Assembly: GCA_015655015.1 (NCBI GenBank)
Contig: JAATFV010000063.1
Location: 80,694-144,693, forward strand
DNA from: Chitinophagales bacterium
GTDB taxonomy: Bacteria; Bacteroidota; Bacteroidia; Chitinophagales; Chitinophagaceae
Direction: 5' to 3'
Length of the DNA: 64,000 bases
Made by a program: the position numbers and the translations under genes. Shown here piece by piece: positions 21,810-31,876 of this stretch. Numbering within the stretch: the stretch's first letter is position 1; every line of letters starts with the position of its first letter. The notes below the pieces were generated by a model. The model was given only the letters and a program-made list of their open reading frames with translations. It had not been told where the DNA came from and made no database searches.

Positions 21810-24128
21810 ATGAAAAAGAGGTTTCTCTCTCCAGCGGTCTTCCCGAAAGGGGGCATTTTACTGCTGTCTGTATTATTGCCGTTCGCGCCTGTAAGACTGC
21901 CCGCACAGGCGCCTGCAAGGACTTATCCGGCAAGGCCGGGGCCTAACGACACTACCCGGCTGCCGGGGGTCGACACGCTGAATGAAGTTATCATCACGGG
22001 AGTGTCCCGGGCAACGCTGGCAAGAAAAAGCCCTATTGCCATCACCACCGTCTCTTCCAGGGCAATCGACCGGACCGTGGAATCGAATATCATCGATGCG
22101 CTCGTGAAAAATGTGCCTGGCCTCCAAGCCGTGAAAACAGGCCCTAATATTTCAAAACCCTTTATCCGCGGGCTGGGCTATAACCGGGTGCTCACCTTAT
22201 ACGACGGGATCCGGCAGGAGGGACAGCAGTGGGGAGATGAACATGGGATCGAAGTGGACGCATACGCCATCGACCGGGCTGAAGTCATCAAAGGCCCGGC
22301 AAGCTTACTCTATGGCTCCGATGCGGTAGCAGGAGTCGTAAGCCTCTATCCCGCTATTCCCCATGAAAAAGATGGAAAGCTGCATGGACGCCTGCTGAGC
22401 GAATATCAAAGCAATAATGGCCTCCTTGGCAACGGTATCCGCCTGAGCCGAAGCAGCACTCATTGGCTGTGGACGATCCGGGGCTCGTACCGGCTGGCAA
22501 AGAACTATACGGACCGTATCGACGGAAGGGTATATAATACAGGCTTTGCCGAAAAAAATCTTTCCGCGATGACCGGTTATGTCTCCACCCGCGGGACCAC
22601 TTATCTGAACGCCACCCTGTACGATAATTTGCAGGGCATTCCCGATGGCAGCCGGGATTCGCTCACCCGGAAATTCACCCGGCAAATTTATGAAGGGGCC
22701 CGGGATACGCTTACGAACCGGCCGATCGTGCCCGATGCTGTGCTGAACTCCTATACGCTGAGCCCGCTGCATCAGCATATACAGCATTACCGGGTGTATG
22801 CCAATAATCATTACCAGCTGGGGAAGGGAGAAATAGAAACTACCCTGGGGTGGCAACAGAATATCCGCCGGGAATACGACCATCCCACCGCTCCCGAACA
22901 AGCGGGCCTCTATGTCCGGCTCAATACCATTAATTATGGCGTACGATATATCGCTCCGACGTTCGCGGGGCTGGAAATGACCGCGGGCGTCAATGGCATG
23001 GTGCAGGACAATAAAAGTAAGGACGCCACCGACTTCCCTATTCCGGATTACCGGTTGTCCGACATGGGCGGTTATCTCTATGGGAAATGGGCACGGAATA
23101 ATCTTGTCATCAGCGGCGGGCTGCGAACCGATCGCCGGACGATAAACGGACAGGCTCTTTATACCGGCATCGATCCAATTACCGGATTTGCCCGGCAGCT
23201 ATTCCCGCCTGACACGACCGGGGCCAGTCAGCCATTCACCGTCTTACACAAACAATTTACCGGATTCTCGCTAAGCGCCGGCGCCGCCTTCCAGCTTACG
23301 GGGAATATCAGCCTCAAGCTGAATATCGCCAGGGGGTATCGAAGCCCCAATATTACGGAGATCGCCTCCAATGGACTGGATCCCGGGGCGCATATTATTT
23401 ACCTGGGCAACCGCAATTTCGTTCCTGAATTCAGCTGGCAGCAGGACCTGGGCATCAGCGGGGACTTCCCCGCTATCACCTCCTCCTTTAGCCTATTCAA
23501 TAATTATATGCAGCATTATATTTACCTGGAGCAACTAACGAACGCACAAGGCTATCCGCTTACTGATGCGCAGGGCAATAAGACCTTTGAGTATCAACAG
23601 GCATCGGCACAACTCTATGGAGCGGAAGGACTATTTATCCTTCACCCGGTAGACTGGAAGGGTTTTAGTTTTTCCAATACCCTTGCCATCGTGTATGGAC
23701 TCAATAAGAAGAGCCAATACCGGAATAAAGGCAATGAAGGAGAATATCTGCCTTTTATTCCACCTGCCCAATGGCAAAGCAGCATCAGCCAGGAGTTCTC
23801 CACCCCTTCTAAATTATTTACCTCCGTCCGCGTAAAAGCTGAGCTGGAGTATAATGCGGCCCAGCACAGGTTCCTGGCGTTGTACCATACCGAAACGTTT
23901 AGCCCTGCCTACACCCTCCTCCATTTGTCGGCAGCCACAAATGTTTATTACGATAAAACTCATTTTCTAACAATTCAATTGCAGGTTAATAATTTACTAG
24001 ATAGGACATATCAAAATAATCTTAGCAGGTTGAAGTACTTTGAAAATTATTTGCAGTCCCCCGATGGACATCCTGGGATCTATAATATGGGAAGGAATCT
24101 ATGCATGAAATTGATTTGTCTTTTTTAA
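21810..24128 (+). CDS. TonB-dependent receptor under DtxR-type control
   Basis: A 772-residue outer-membrane receptor. A signal peptide (about residues 1-33, ending PVRLPAQA) is followed by a TonB-box-like region (LNEVIITGVSRATLA), a plug (NIIDALVKNVPGLQAVKTGP, FIRGLGYNRVLTLYDGIRQEG, VIKGPASLLYGSDAVAGVVS), and a beta barrel ending MGRNLCMKLICLF. The plug class resembles siderophore and cobalamin receptors. Its promoter carries the putative metal-repressor operator, so import of a metal chelate is likely. It is transcribed divergently from the regulator. The natural ligand is not evident. Confidence 0.93.
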   Translation: MKKRFLSPAVFPKGGILLLSVLLPFAPVRLPAQAPARTYPARPGPNDTTRLPGVDTLNEVIITGVSRATLARKSPIAITTVSSRAIDRTVESNIIDALVKNVPGLQAVKTGPNISKPFIRGLGYNRVLTLYDGIRQEGQQWGDEHGIEVDAYAIDRAEVIKGPASLLYGSDAVAGVVSLYPAIPHEKDGKLHGRLLSEYQSNNGLLGNGIRLSRSSTHWLWTIRGSYRLAKNYTDRIDGRVYNTGFAEKNLSAMTGYVSTRGTTYLNATLYDNLQGIPDGSRDSLTRKFTRQIYEGARDTLTNRPIVPDAVLNSYTLSPLHQHIQHYRVYANNHYQLGKGEIETTLGWQQNIRREYDHPTAPEQAGLYVRLNTINYGVRYIAPTFAGLEMTAGVNGMVQDNKSKDATDFPIPDYRLSDMGGYLYGKWARNNLVISGGLRTDRRTINGQALYTGIDPITGFARQLFPPDTTGASQPFTVLHKQFTGFSLSAGAAFQLTGNISLKLNIARGYRSPNITEIASNGLDPGAHIIYLGNRNFVPEFSWQQDLGISGDFPAITSSFSLFNNYMQHYIYLEQLTNAQGYPLTDAQGNKTFEYQQASAQLYGAEGLFILHPVDWKGFSFSNTLAIVYGLNKKSQYRNKGNEGEYLPFIPPAQWQSSISQEFSTPSKLFTSVRVKAELEYNAAQHRFLALYHTETFSPAYTLLHLSAATNVYYDKTHFLTIQLQVNNLLDRTYQNNLSRLKYFENYLQSPDGHPGIYNMGRNLCMKLICLF

Positions 24129-24477
24129 AAAATATTTAAGCAGCAAACCAATTGATTCTCAAATTGATCCTCTCGATTTTGCAAAACGTTATTCGCAAAA
24201 CTATCGATCGTTAGTTTTTATCTTTAAAAAAGTTATACCTTCATGCTTCCAAATAACAACTAATTGCAGCCTGACTATCCATTCAAAACATTTCCTGATA
24301 AGCGCTGTAGCTACATAATGCTATTGGAATCTTTAGCACAAAATTTCGCTCGCTGATCTACTTTCTTTTGTTTCCAATTATATTAATTATTTATCGTATC
24401 CGTCTCTATAGAATGCTATTTATCATTGGCTGAGGTCATTGCATTAGTAACTGCCTCCAAGGCACCAACCATTTAAG
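24129..24477. other. AT-rich intergenic region before the sigma factor gene
   Basis: This 349-base gap holds no supported gene on either strand. It should contain the promoter of the sigma/FecR/SusCD cassette, but no clear TAnnTTTG element could be placed. A TGGC...TTGC pair near 24427 has eleven instead of ten intervening bases and was not accepted as a sigma-54 site. Confidence 0.5.
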
Positions 24478-25068
24478 ATGAAAGATAATTCTTTCCCTGC
24501 AGAAATATTATTTGCAGCATTCAAATCCGGCGATGAAAAAGCATTCTCCGAATTGGTCTACCGATATTATAAGATTTTCTGTTTGCACGCTGACAAACAT
24601 CCTCATTTTAACCGTTCTTCAGAGGAAGTCGTCAATGATATCCTCTTTAACGTATGGAATAAACGGGAAGATTTCGATACGCTGCTGGATATGGTGAAAT
24701 ATGTTTATTGGGCAATAAAACTTTCAGGCAGAACCAACTTCCGTAATTTTTTACGGCGGCTAAAATTGCATAAGACGGCCTGGAAGGATCTTCCAAAAGC
24801 CGCAGAGAACGGGGCCAGAGTGGACAACCATGAAAAAATGAGAGCCATCTTCCGGCACCCGGATGCTAAATTATCCAAACTTAGCCAGGATATTCTTATC
24901 CTGTATTTTATCGAGGGCCTGTCTGTAGATGAAATAGCAGCAAAACTTACCCTATCTTCCAATAACGTGAGTGTTATAAAACACCGCGCTATCCAATTTT
25001 TAAGAGTGTTCTTCGAAAAGACCAGCCCTTCTTTCATATGGCTGCTGCTTATTATGGCTGTTTTCTAA
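24478..25068 (+). CDS. ECF sigma-70 factor (FecI-like)
   Basis: A 196-residue sigma factor of the Bacteroidota SusCD-linked class. Region 2 is at the N-terminus (FKSGDEKAFSELVYRYYKIF, then SSEEVVNDILFNVWNKRED). Region 4 lies at about residues 125-180 (LSQDILILYFIEGLSVDEIA, SSNNVSVIKHRAIQFLR). The C-terminus has a short hydrophobic segment, as often in this class. It would direct transcription of its own locus after a signal from the SusC receptor through FecR. The FecR gene follows after six bases in this frame's longest form and about 66 bases at the chosen start. Confidence 0.92.
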   Translation: MKDNSFPAEILFAAFKSGDEKAFSELVYRYYKIFCLHADKHPHFNRSSEEVVNDILFNVWNKREDFDTLLDMVKYVYWAIKLSGRTNFRNFLRRLKLHKTAWKDLPKAAENGARVDNHEKMRAIFRHPDAKLSKLSQDILILYFIEGLSVDEIAAKLTLSSNNVSVIKHRAIQFLRVFFEKTSPSFIWLLLIMAVF

Positions 25069-25134
25069 AAAAAAATGATTTATTGTAATTTCCGCCATTC
25101 CGGGAGCATATGGCCCGATAAAGAGAAGGCTGAC

Positions 25135-26334
25135 ATGCGGGAAGAACGATTAAAATATCTCCTTTATAAGTTTCTAAGTCACAGTCTGACCAATGAAGAA
25201 AGCCAGGAATTGGATAATTTTATTCGTATCCATCCTACTCTGTCCCAATTACGGGAAGACAAAGACGAATTGAATAAGGTCCTGTCAAGAATGGCCTCCA
25301 TCGATACCGGGACTAACCTTGAATTGGTACTATCCCGCATACATTCACAGCCGGTTTCCCGGAAGCGTGTAATACCAATGCGCATGAAGCCGCTGGTAGC
25401 AGCTGCTGTAGTGAGCACCATTTTGGCAGGAGCCTATTTTCTGTTGTCAAATCACCAACCGGATAAACAAGCTAAAATTGCAAATGCTGCTATTCCGGAA
25501 CTGGTTCCTCCCGGCAGAAACAGAGCGATCCTGAAGCTGGCAAGCGGAAAAGAGATTAATATGGATACCGTCTCTGACGGAAAAATGGTGATGGAAGGCA
25601 TTCCTAATATCATAAAAAAAGACAGCGGAACATTGACTTACGCTGGTTTGACTCCTTCTTTGCAGCAGAATACCGGCGAAGCAGACCTTAATAATATATT
25701 ATCCACCCCGAAGGCGGGTCAATTTGTAGTTGTTCTGGCTGATGGAACCAAAGTCTCACTCAATAATGCCTCTTCGTTAACCTATCCTACGGCTTTTACG
25801 GGAAAAACCAGGGAAGTGGAAGTTACAGGCGAAGCCTATTTTGAGGTGGCCCCAAATGCACATCAGCCCTTTTTGGTTCATAGAAAAGATCTTACCGTGG
25901 AAGTGTTAGGCACCGGCTTTAATATATCGGACTATAGCGATGAAAAGGGAGCTCGTATTACGCTGGAGACAGGGAAAATAAGGGTCAGCTATAAGGGCCA
26001 GAGCCGTATACTGGATTCTGTCAGACCTGTAGCCGCCGTTGGAGAAGAATCCCTGCAATACCAAAATGGGGACCCGGAAAAATATCTTTCCTGGAAAAAG
26101 GGAATCTTTTATTTTTCTTATGACAACCTGGCGGATGTCATGCGGCAAATAGGTCGCTGGTACAATATTATTACACATATATCCGGCGATCCTGACCCGC
26201 ATACATATACCGCAACGATACCCCGCAGTAACGACCTCGCGGCTACTTTAGAAATTCTTTCAAACAATAATGACAACGCCAAAAAGTACTTCCATTACTC
26301 TCTCATAGGGAATGAACTCTTTATTACAAGATAG
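25135..26334 (+). CDS. FecR-family anti-sigma factor
   Basis: About 399 residues. A cytoplasmic N-terminal domain (REERLKYLLYKFLSHSLTNE, residues 1-75) that would bind the sigma factor is followed by a single membrane helix (PLVAAAVVSTILAGAYFLLS, about 85-105) and a periplasmic FecR domain with VVLADGTKVSLNNASSLTYP, REVEVTGEAYFEV and LTVEVLGTGFNISDY. The C-terminal STN-like part (YDNLADVMRQIGRWYNI) meets the receptor's signalling domain. The start at 25135 is chosen because it follows a purine-rich AAGAGAAGG and begins where the family begins. Confidence 0.95.
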   Translation: MREERLKYLLYKFLSHSLTNEESQELDNFIRIHPTLSQLREDKDELNKVLSRMASIDTGTNLELVLSRIHSQPVSRKRVIPMRMKPLVAAAVVSTILAGAYFLLSNHQPDKQAKIANAAIPELVPPGRNRAILKLASGKEINMDTVSDGKMVMEGIPNIIKKDSGTLTYAGLTPSLQQNTGEADLNNILSTPKAGQFVVVLADGTKVSLNNASSLTYPTAFTGKTREVEVTGEAYFEVAPNAHQPFLVHRKDLTVEVLGTGFNISDYSDEKGARITLETGKIRVSYKGQSRILDSVRPVAAVGEESLQYQNGDPEKYLSWKKGIFYFSYDNLADVMRQIGRWYNIITHISGDPDPHTYTATIPRSNDLAATLEILSNNNDNAKKYFHYSLIGNELFITR

Positions 26335-26625
26335 TTCCATAACCATAAACCTGCATCCTTATCACAGACTAATCCTGAGAAACCAAAGATACCGCAAGGC
26401 GTCAATGGTTTCTCTTTGCTAATTCTTTAACCAAAAACCAGGTTTATGCACTCTCTCCTATGGCTTTATCATCCCGGATAAGTCACTTTCCTTTCAACTG
26501 AACATTCTGGAATTGCTACCAACACTTCCGGCCTATGTTAACAAAGTTCAAAAGATCGGTTAAGTCTATGATTAACATTATTGGTGGTTGATCAGTATTT
26601 TTTTATACCTAAAACTTTTAAGATT
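26335..26625 (+). other. Leader region between fecR and susC genes with a hairpin
   Basis: No gene is supported in this 291-base gap. GAGAAACCA (26377-26385) and TGGTTTCTC (26406-26414) form a perfect 9-bp stem across a 20-base loop. It lacks a strong T-run, so it may lower rather than end transcription from the regulatory genes into susC, or protect the susC message. Confidence 0.45.
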
Positions 26626-29600
26626 ATGCTTTCAAATTATCGGCACAAGCGGCCCAGGCTGCCTATGTGCCTGCTACTAATCGCCAGCCTGCTGCTGAGC
26701 GCAAGCACACATTCCCAATCGATTCATTTTTCTAAAAAAGACGCGATCCTGCAACACAAGCTTGCTTCAGTCTCCAGGCAGACCGGAATTTCCTTTGTAT
26801 GGACAGATAACGATCCCATACAAAAAAGTATCGTCGCGATGGAAGAGGATTATTTATCACTGGATGAATTTCTCAAACAGCTGGAAGCTATAGGGATCGA
26901 ATGTACCCGCTCCGGTGATAATCCAAAGCTAATCTGGTTAAAAAAAAGAGAAAGTCCGCCCCCGCCGGGAACAAGCTCACCAACGGAAGAAATCCTGCCA
27001 TGGGTGGAAGGATTAGTAAAAAATGAGAATGGGGAATACCTTGCAGGGATCACCGTCCTTATCAAAGGAGGCAAAAGAGCCGCTCAAACAGGTCCTAACG
27101 GAGGATTTGTATTCAACCAGGTGCCCGGCAACGCCGTGATTAGTCTGCATGGTGTAAATGTGGAAGGAATAGAAATAAATATCAATGGAAAGTCTATGCT
27201 GTTTATTACTATGAAAACCCATGTAGCCCCGCTGGCGGACTTCAACGTAAAGACTGTCGTGAACGACGGCTATCAGAAAGCGCTGAAAGAATATGCTACC
27301 GGCTCATACGGGATCGTCGATCGTTCCCTGATCAGCAGGAGCGCCGGCGCCAATATATTAGACCGGACGGAAAATCTGGTATCAGGTGTATTGGTCAACC
27401 ATGGAGGTCAGTCCTCCGACGGAAGCTCTCTTCCTGATGCTAAGATCATCCGGGGCATTAGTACTTTTTATGCTAATTCCAATCCACTGATTGTCGTTGA
27501 CAACCTGCCTTATGACGGAAATATCAACAATATAAATCCGGATGACATAGAGACTATCTTTTTCCTGAAAGATGCCTCAGCAGCCGCCATATGGGGCGCC
27601 AGAGCCGGCAATGGAGTGATCGTAATTACTACAAAGAAAGGGAAAACAGATCGTCTTCAGGTGACGTTCAACAATACTATTAGTTTCCAGTCAAGGCCTG
27701 ATGTATCCAATGTGCGGAGCATTTCCAGCGGGGATTATATAAATTTTGAGAAAGGCCTGTACCAACAGGACCCCTATGCGCTCAATTACACCGGGCCATT
27801 GGACTATTCACCTTTAACGCCTGTCACCAGGTTGCTACAGGCAGCCGGACAGGGTATTATTTCATCGCAGGAAGCCGATTCCCGGATAGAAGCCATGAAG
27901 CAATACGATGTTCGAAAAGATATTCAAAAATATTTCTACCGGAACAGCATCAATCAGCAATATTCTCTCCAGCTGTCTAAACGAACATCATGGGGTGACT
28001 ATTTTATGTCCGGCGGTCTGGATCGTAATCAATCGAATCTGGTAGGAAAGCGATACGACCGAATGACTTTCCGGGCACAAGGCAATTACCAGGTGAATAA
28101 AAATTTTCAGCTATCGGCCGGGATGAGCTATACCGGAACCGTCAACGAGAACGGCAACAACCCCGGATATAATTATATCAGTGTTCATAGTTCCAAAGGA
28201 TTTTATCCTTACGCCCGATTAGTGAATGATCAGGGGAATCCTCTGCCATTTTACGGCGACTATAATCCCGGGTACCTACAAAGAGCTTCGGCGTCGGGCC
28301 TGTTAAACTGGACATATGTCCCTATCAGAGATATCGCTGAAGAGAATAATAAAGTCAAAGACAACGATTATCTTTTGAACCTGGGAGTCCGATATAAGAT
28401 CATCCCCTCCCTATACCTGGAAGCGAAATATCAATTTGAAAAACAATCTGCTTCCGGAAATAATCTTCATTCTGCCTCTTCGTATTTCACGCGCGATCTG
28501 ATCAATAGGTACAGTCAGCCCGATCCTGGCGGCACTCAGATCGCCTACCCTATCCCTTTAGGAGGTATTTCGGACCTTAGCGACGACAATACGACCGTCC
28601 ACCAGGGAAGACTGCAGCTAAATTATAATAAATCATGGCAGGGGATACACGACCTCTCGTTGATCGGAGGTTATGAACGCAGGAGCCTTGTTACGACAGA
28701 TAACAGCATCCGCCAATATGGAATAGGCAATTCTTCCGGTCCCTTCCCTATTGGTGATAGTTTATACCCTGATTATGTAACGGGTACAATGGCAGCCGTT
28801 CCTAACGGCCCTGCTCCCGTTAAAAAAGTGGACCATTTTATCTCCTGGTTTGCAAAAGGCTCCTATACCTTTCACAACCTGTACACCCTTTCCGCCAGCA
28901 TCCGGAAGGATGAAGCTAATCTTTTTGGGGTGGAGACCAACAGGAAGGGAGTTCCGCTGTGGTCGGCAGGCGGAGCCTGGCACCTGAGTCATGAAGATTT
29001 CTTTCATTCCGACTGGCTATCGCTTCTCACCTTCCGGGCATCTCATGGACGCAGCGGGAACATATCAAGGCTGGCGACGGCTTACACAACAGCGCTCTAT
29101 ACTTCCGGACAGATCACCGGAACGACATACCCTACAGCAAGCATCATAAGCCCTCCGAATGCCCATCTTCGCTGGGAAATCGTAAAGATTACCAATTTCG
29201 GAATGGACTTCGTAACTAAAAACAGTGTGTTTAAAGGTACTGTTGAATACTACATTAAGAATGCCACTGATTTAATGGCGCCAGACTCAGCTGACCCAAC
29301 TTTGGGAATAATACAAAATCCCGGAAGCCTCTCTGTCTATTATGGAAATACAGCCTCGTTAAAAGGGAAAGGCGTAGACATTGAGCTTACCAGCCAGAAT
29401 CTGAATCCCCGTGGTAAATTCCAATGGATCACCAACTATATCTTCAGCTATTCCACCTCCCGGGTGACGAAATTATCGATACCGCCCGGTCTTGCTAATT
29501 CCTATTTGGGGCAGAATGATATCAATCCTGTATCAGGCAAACCGTTGCATGCCATTTATAGCTACAAATGGATGGGGCTGGATCCCAAAACCGGCGATCC

Positions 29601-30174
29601 CCAGGTGTCTTACAATGGCAGACCCAGCACGGAATATACTCCCGTTTACAGCAGTACCGGCCTGGACAGCATGGTGTATAACGGGCCCTCGCAGCCTACC
29701 ATTTTTGGTGCGTTAAGGAACAATTTCTCCTATCGTAATATTTCTTTCTCTTTTAATGTTTCTTACAAATTTGGATACTACTTTCGCAAGCCCGCCCTAT
29801 CGTATGGCGACTTGTCCACCAAATGGTCCGGTGATGCCAGTTATGCGCAACGCTGGCAAAAACCGGGGGATGAGAAAATAACGAATGTTCCATCCGTCGA
29901 TTATTCCGGCAATTTTTCCAGAGACAATATCTACGCCAACTCCTCGATCATGGTGGACAAAGCCGACAATATCCGATTGGATGATATAAATATCAGCTAC
30001 GATAAGGATCAGTTTCATCTGGGGAATTTACACTTCCGGCACCTCAGGGTCTTTATGTACGCCTCCAATCTCTGGCTGATATGGAAGGCCAACAAGGATA
30101 AATTTGATCCCTATTTCATAAATGTCCCTAAAGACGCCAAACGATATTCCTTCGGGCTGAATCTAACCTTTTAA
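26626..30174 (+). CDS. SusC/RagA-family TonB-linked outer-membrane protein with STN domain
   Basis: About 1,182 residues. A signal peptide (CLLLIASLLLSASTHSQS) leads to an STN signalling domain (HFSKKDAILQHKLASVSRQTG, about 40-110), then a carboxypeptidase-like domain (EGLVKNENGEYLAGITVLIK). The plug has the SusC signature region (LSGVLVNHGG-like, IIRGISTFYANSNPLIVVDN, FLKDASAAAIWGARAGNGVIVITTK). A large barrel ends SFGLNLTF. SusC proteins import oligosaccharides or peptides through the outer membrane with a SusD lid. The STN domain shows that ligand binding is signalled to the adjacent FecR and sigma factor. The start at 26626 gives the signal peptide. No carbohydrate enzyme adjoins, so the ligand is not clear. 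Confidence 0.96.
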   Translation: MLSNYRHKRPRLPMCLLLIASLLLSASTHSQSIHFSKKDAILQHKLASVSRQTGISFVWTDNDPIQKSIVAMEEDYLSLDEFLKQLEAIGIECTRSGDNPKLIWLKKRESPPPPGTSSPTEEILPWVEGLVKNENGEYLAGITVLIKGGKRAAQTGPNGGFVFNQVPGNAVISLHGVNVEGIEININGKSMLFITMKTHVAPLADFNVKTVVNDGYQKALKEYATGSYGIVDRSLISRSAGANILDRTENLVSGVLVNHGGQSSDGSSLPDAKIIRGISTFYANSNPLIVVDNLPYDGNINNINPDDIETIFFLKDASAAAIWGARAGNGVIVITTKKGKTDRLQVTFNNTISFQSRPDVSNVRSISSGDYINFEKGLYQQDPYALNYTGPLDYSPLTPVTRLLQAAGQGIISSQEADSRIEAMKQYDVRKDIQKYFYRNSINQQYSLQLSKRTSWGDYFMSGGLDRNQSNLVGKRYDRMTFRAQGNYQVNKNFQLSAGMSYTGTVNENGNNPGYNYISVHSSKGFYPYARLVNDQGNPLPFYGDYNPGYLQRASASGLLNWTYVPIRDIAEENNKVKDNDYLLNLGVRYKIIPSLYLEAKYQFEKQSASGNNLHSASSYFTRDLINRYSQPDPGGTQIAYPIPLGGISDLSDDNTTVHQGRLQLNYNKSWQGIHDLSLIGGYERRSLVTTDNSIRQYGIGNSSGPFPIGDSLYPDYVTGTMAAVPNGPAPVKKVDHFISWFAKGSYTFHNLYTLSASIRKDEANLFGVETNRKGVPLWSAGGAWHLSHEDFFHSDWLSLLTFRASHGRSGNISRLATAYTTALYTSGQITGTTYPTASIISPPNAHLRWEIVKITNFGMDFVTKNSVFKGTVEYYIKNATDLMAPDSADPTLGIIQNPGSLSVYYGNTASLKGKGVDIELTSQNLNPRGKFQWITNYIFSYSTSRVTKLSIPPGLANSYLGQNDINPVSGKPLHAIYSYKWMGLDPKTGDPQVSYNGRPSTEYTPVYSSTGLDSMVYNGPSQPTIFGALRNNFSYRNISFSFNVSYKFGYYFRKPALSYGDLSTKWSGDASYAQRWQKPGDEKITNVPSVDYSGNFSRDNIYANSSIMVDKADNIRLDDINISYDKDQFHLGNLHFRHLRVFMYASNLWLIWKANKDKFDPYFINVPKDAKRYSFGLNLTF

Positions 30175-30184
30175 ACCTATTGTC

Positions 30185-31558
30185 ATGCGTAATCCCATCC
30201 AACCATGCCTTTTTATCCTGCTATCGCTATTTTATTTCTCCTGCAGAAAAGATTTCCTGAATGTCAATCCCGATAACTCCTTTACCGTTCCCACAACTTT
30301 ACAGGATTGTCAGGCCCTGCTGGATAATCCTTTGGTCCTTAACGGGTGGGGGAATTCAGGTTATCCTTCATTGGGAGAGACCGGGTCTGATGACTATACC
30401 ACTACTTCCGGATTGTATAGCAATTATTCCGATATTGACCAGCAGGCAGTGATCTGGAGTCCTCAAATTTTCACCGGCCAGCAGGTGGATGACTGGGCAG
30501 TCACCTACCGTGCAGTTTTTACGGCTAATGATGTCCTAAGCACCTTAAGCAAAATAGACAGCGGAGGCAGCCAGGCTACTCCCTGGAAAAACATCCGCGG
30601 CTCCGCTCTTTTTTTCAGAGCATTTTCTTTTTATCAACTCGCTCAGATCTTCGCCCCCGCATATGACAGCGCGAAAGCCGCTGAGGATTGGGGCATCCCG
30701 CTTCGTTTGTCTTCGGATGTCAACGAGAAAATTTCCAGGGCTTCGGTGCAGCAAACCTATGACCAAATCCTACAGGACCTGTCACAGGCGAGAACCCTGT
30801 TGCCCAAAGACACCTTCGGACTTGCCACCCGGCCTTCCAGGGCGGCCATATTCGGGTTATTATCCCGGATATACCTGGACGCCCGTAATTATCCCCTGGC
30901 CTTACGGTATGCGGATTCCTGTCTGCAGCTGAATCATCAATTGATGACCTATGATACGATCCCGCCACCACCACCAATAAATCCATTTCCTTTCCATCGG
31001 TTCAATCCGGAAGTGATCTTCCATGCCGCGTACCTGGCCAGCGGTCCTTCGGCACCCTTCCGATCCTATGCAGATAGTCAGCTTGTGCAGACTTTCCAGG
31101 CAAATGACCTGCGGAAGAAACTATTCTTCCAGGGAAAATACTTTGTGGGCAGGTACGACGAAAAAGGCTACAATTTTTGCGGTGTCGCAGTCGATGAAAT
31201 GATGCTTACACGCGCAGAATGTTACGCCAGGGCCGGAAATACAACCGCGGCGATGGCGGATCTTAATACGCTGCTGCAAACAAGATGGGCGGCCGGCACC
31301 TTCATCCCCTTTACCGCCACTGATGCGACCGATGCGCTGCGCCAAATCCTCCCGGAAAGAAGGAAAGAGCTCTTATTCCGGGGGACCCGTTGGAGCGATC
31401 TCCGGAGGTTGAATAAAGATGCCAGGACGGCCTTGACATTGACCCGTACTGTTAATGGAAAAACGTTCACACTAACACCTGGTGATCCACGATGGGTCTA
31501 TCCCATTCCGGATGATGTACTTTCCTTCAATCCCGGTATGCCTCAGAATGCCCGATAA
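30185..31558 (+). CDS. SusD/RagB-family nutrient-binding lipoprotein
   Basis: A 457-residue lipoprotein (FILLSLFYFSCRKDFLNVNP; Cys about residue 19), starting 11 bases after susC. The TPR-like SusD fold is seen in FFRAFSFYQLAQIFAPAYD (about residues 140-158), RAAIFGLLSRIYLDARNYPLALRYAD, and the C-terminal DEMMLTRAECYARAGNTTAAMADLN and ERRKELLFRGTRWSDLRRLN. SusD caps the SusC barrel and binds substrate at the cell surface. Length is slightly short for the family. It probably ends the transcription unit; the next gene is convergent nine bases away. Confidence 0.95.
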   Translation: MRNPIQPCLFILLSLFYFSCRKDFLNVNPDNSFTVPTTLQDCQALLDNPLVLNGWGNSGYPSLGETGSDDYTTTSGLYSNYSDIDQQAVIWSPQIFTGQQVDDWAVTYRAVFTANDVLSTLSKIDSGGSQATPWKNIRGSALFFRAFSFYQLAQIFAPAYDSAKAAEDWGIPLRLSSDVNEKISRASVQQTYDQILQDLSQARTLLPKDTFGLATRPSRAAIFGLLSRIYLDARNYPLALRYADSCLQLNHQLMTYDTIPPPPPINPFPFHRFNPEVIFHAAYLASGPSAPFRSYADSQLVQTFQANDLRKKLFFQGKYFVGRYDEKGYNFCGVAVDEMMLTRAECYARAGNTTAAMADLNTLLQTRWAAGTFIPFTATDATDALRQILPERRKELLFRGTRWSDLRRLNKDARTALTLTRTVNGKTFTLTPGDPRWVYPIPDDVLSFNPGMPQNAR

Positions 31559-31566
31559 ATGACTGA

Positions 31567-31866
31567 TCAATATACGAACAAGCTAAAATCGACATAGAGT
31601 TCAAGTCCTGATGCTGAATAAGGAGGATGTGTGCCTGAATAGCCGGTGAAACCACCCGAGCAATAAGGTCCGGGCGCCCAATTAGTGCAGTAATAGGGAT
31701 CGGAAGGCAGGTATACCAGGGTATTCACCTTTTGGGGAACCCCCGTAAAACTGTCTAACGGGAACCAATATAACCCATTCCCCTTTTTTTCCGGACGAAA
31801 GGCTGTAAATGCAGATAAGGAAAGGGCCAATGCTACAGCGGCGAGCCCCCAGATTTTACGTTTCAT
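31567..31866 (-). CDS. DUF6520-like small exported protein
   Basis: A 99-residue protein with a signal peptide (KRKIWGLAAVALALSLSAFTAF) and a short mature part of about 75 residues. The mature part carries two cysteines in YYCTNWAPGPYCSGGFTGYSG and many aromatic residues. It fits the DUF6520 family of small secreted Bacteroidota proteins, which often stand beside MauE/DoxX-like membrane proteins, as here (10 bases downstream of one). A disulfide between the two Cys is plausible. Function unknown. Confidence 0.7.
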   Translation of the reverse strand: MKRKIWGLAAVALALSLSAFTAFRPEKKGNGLYWFPLDSFTGVPQKVNTLVYLPSDPYYCTNWAPGPYCSGGFTGYSGTHPPYSASGLELYVDFSLFVY

Positions 31867-31876
31867 AAATTACTAT

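Noticed and set aside
24427..24443. TGGC...TTGC as a sigma-54 promoter of the ECF sigma gene
   Set aside because: Eleven bases lie between GG and GC; sigma-54 requires ten, and the spacing is strict.
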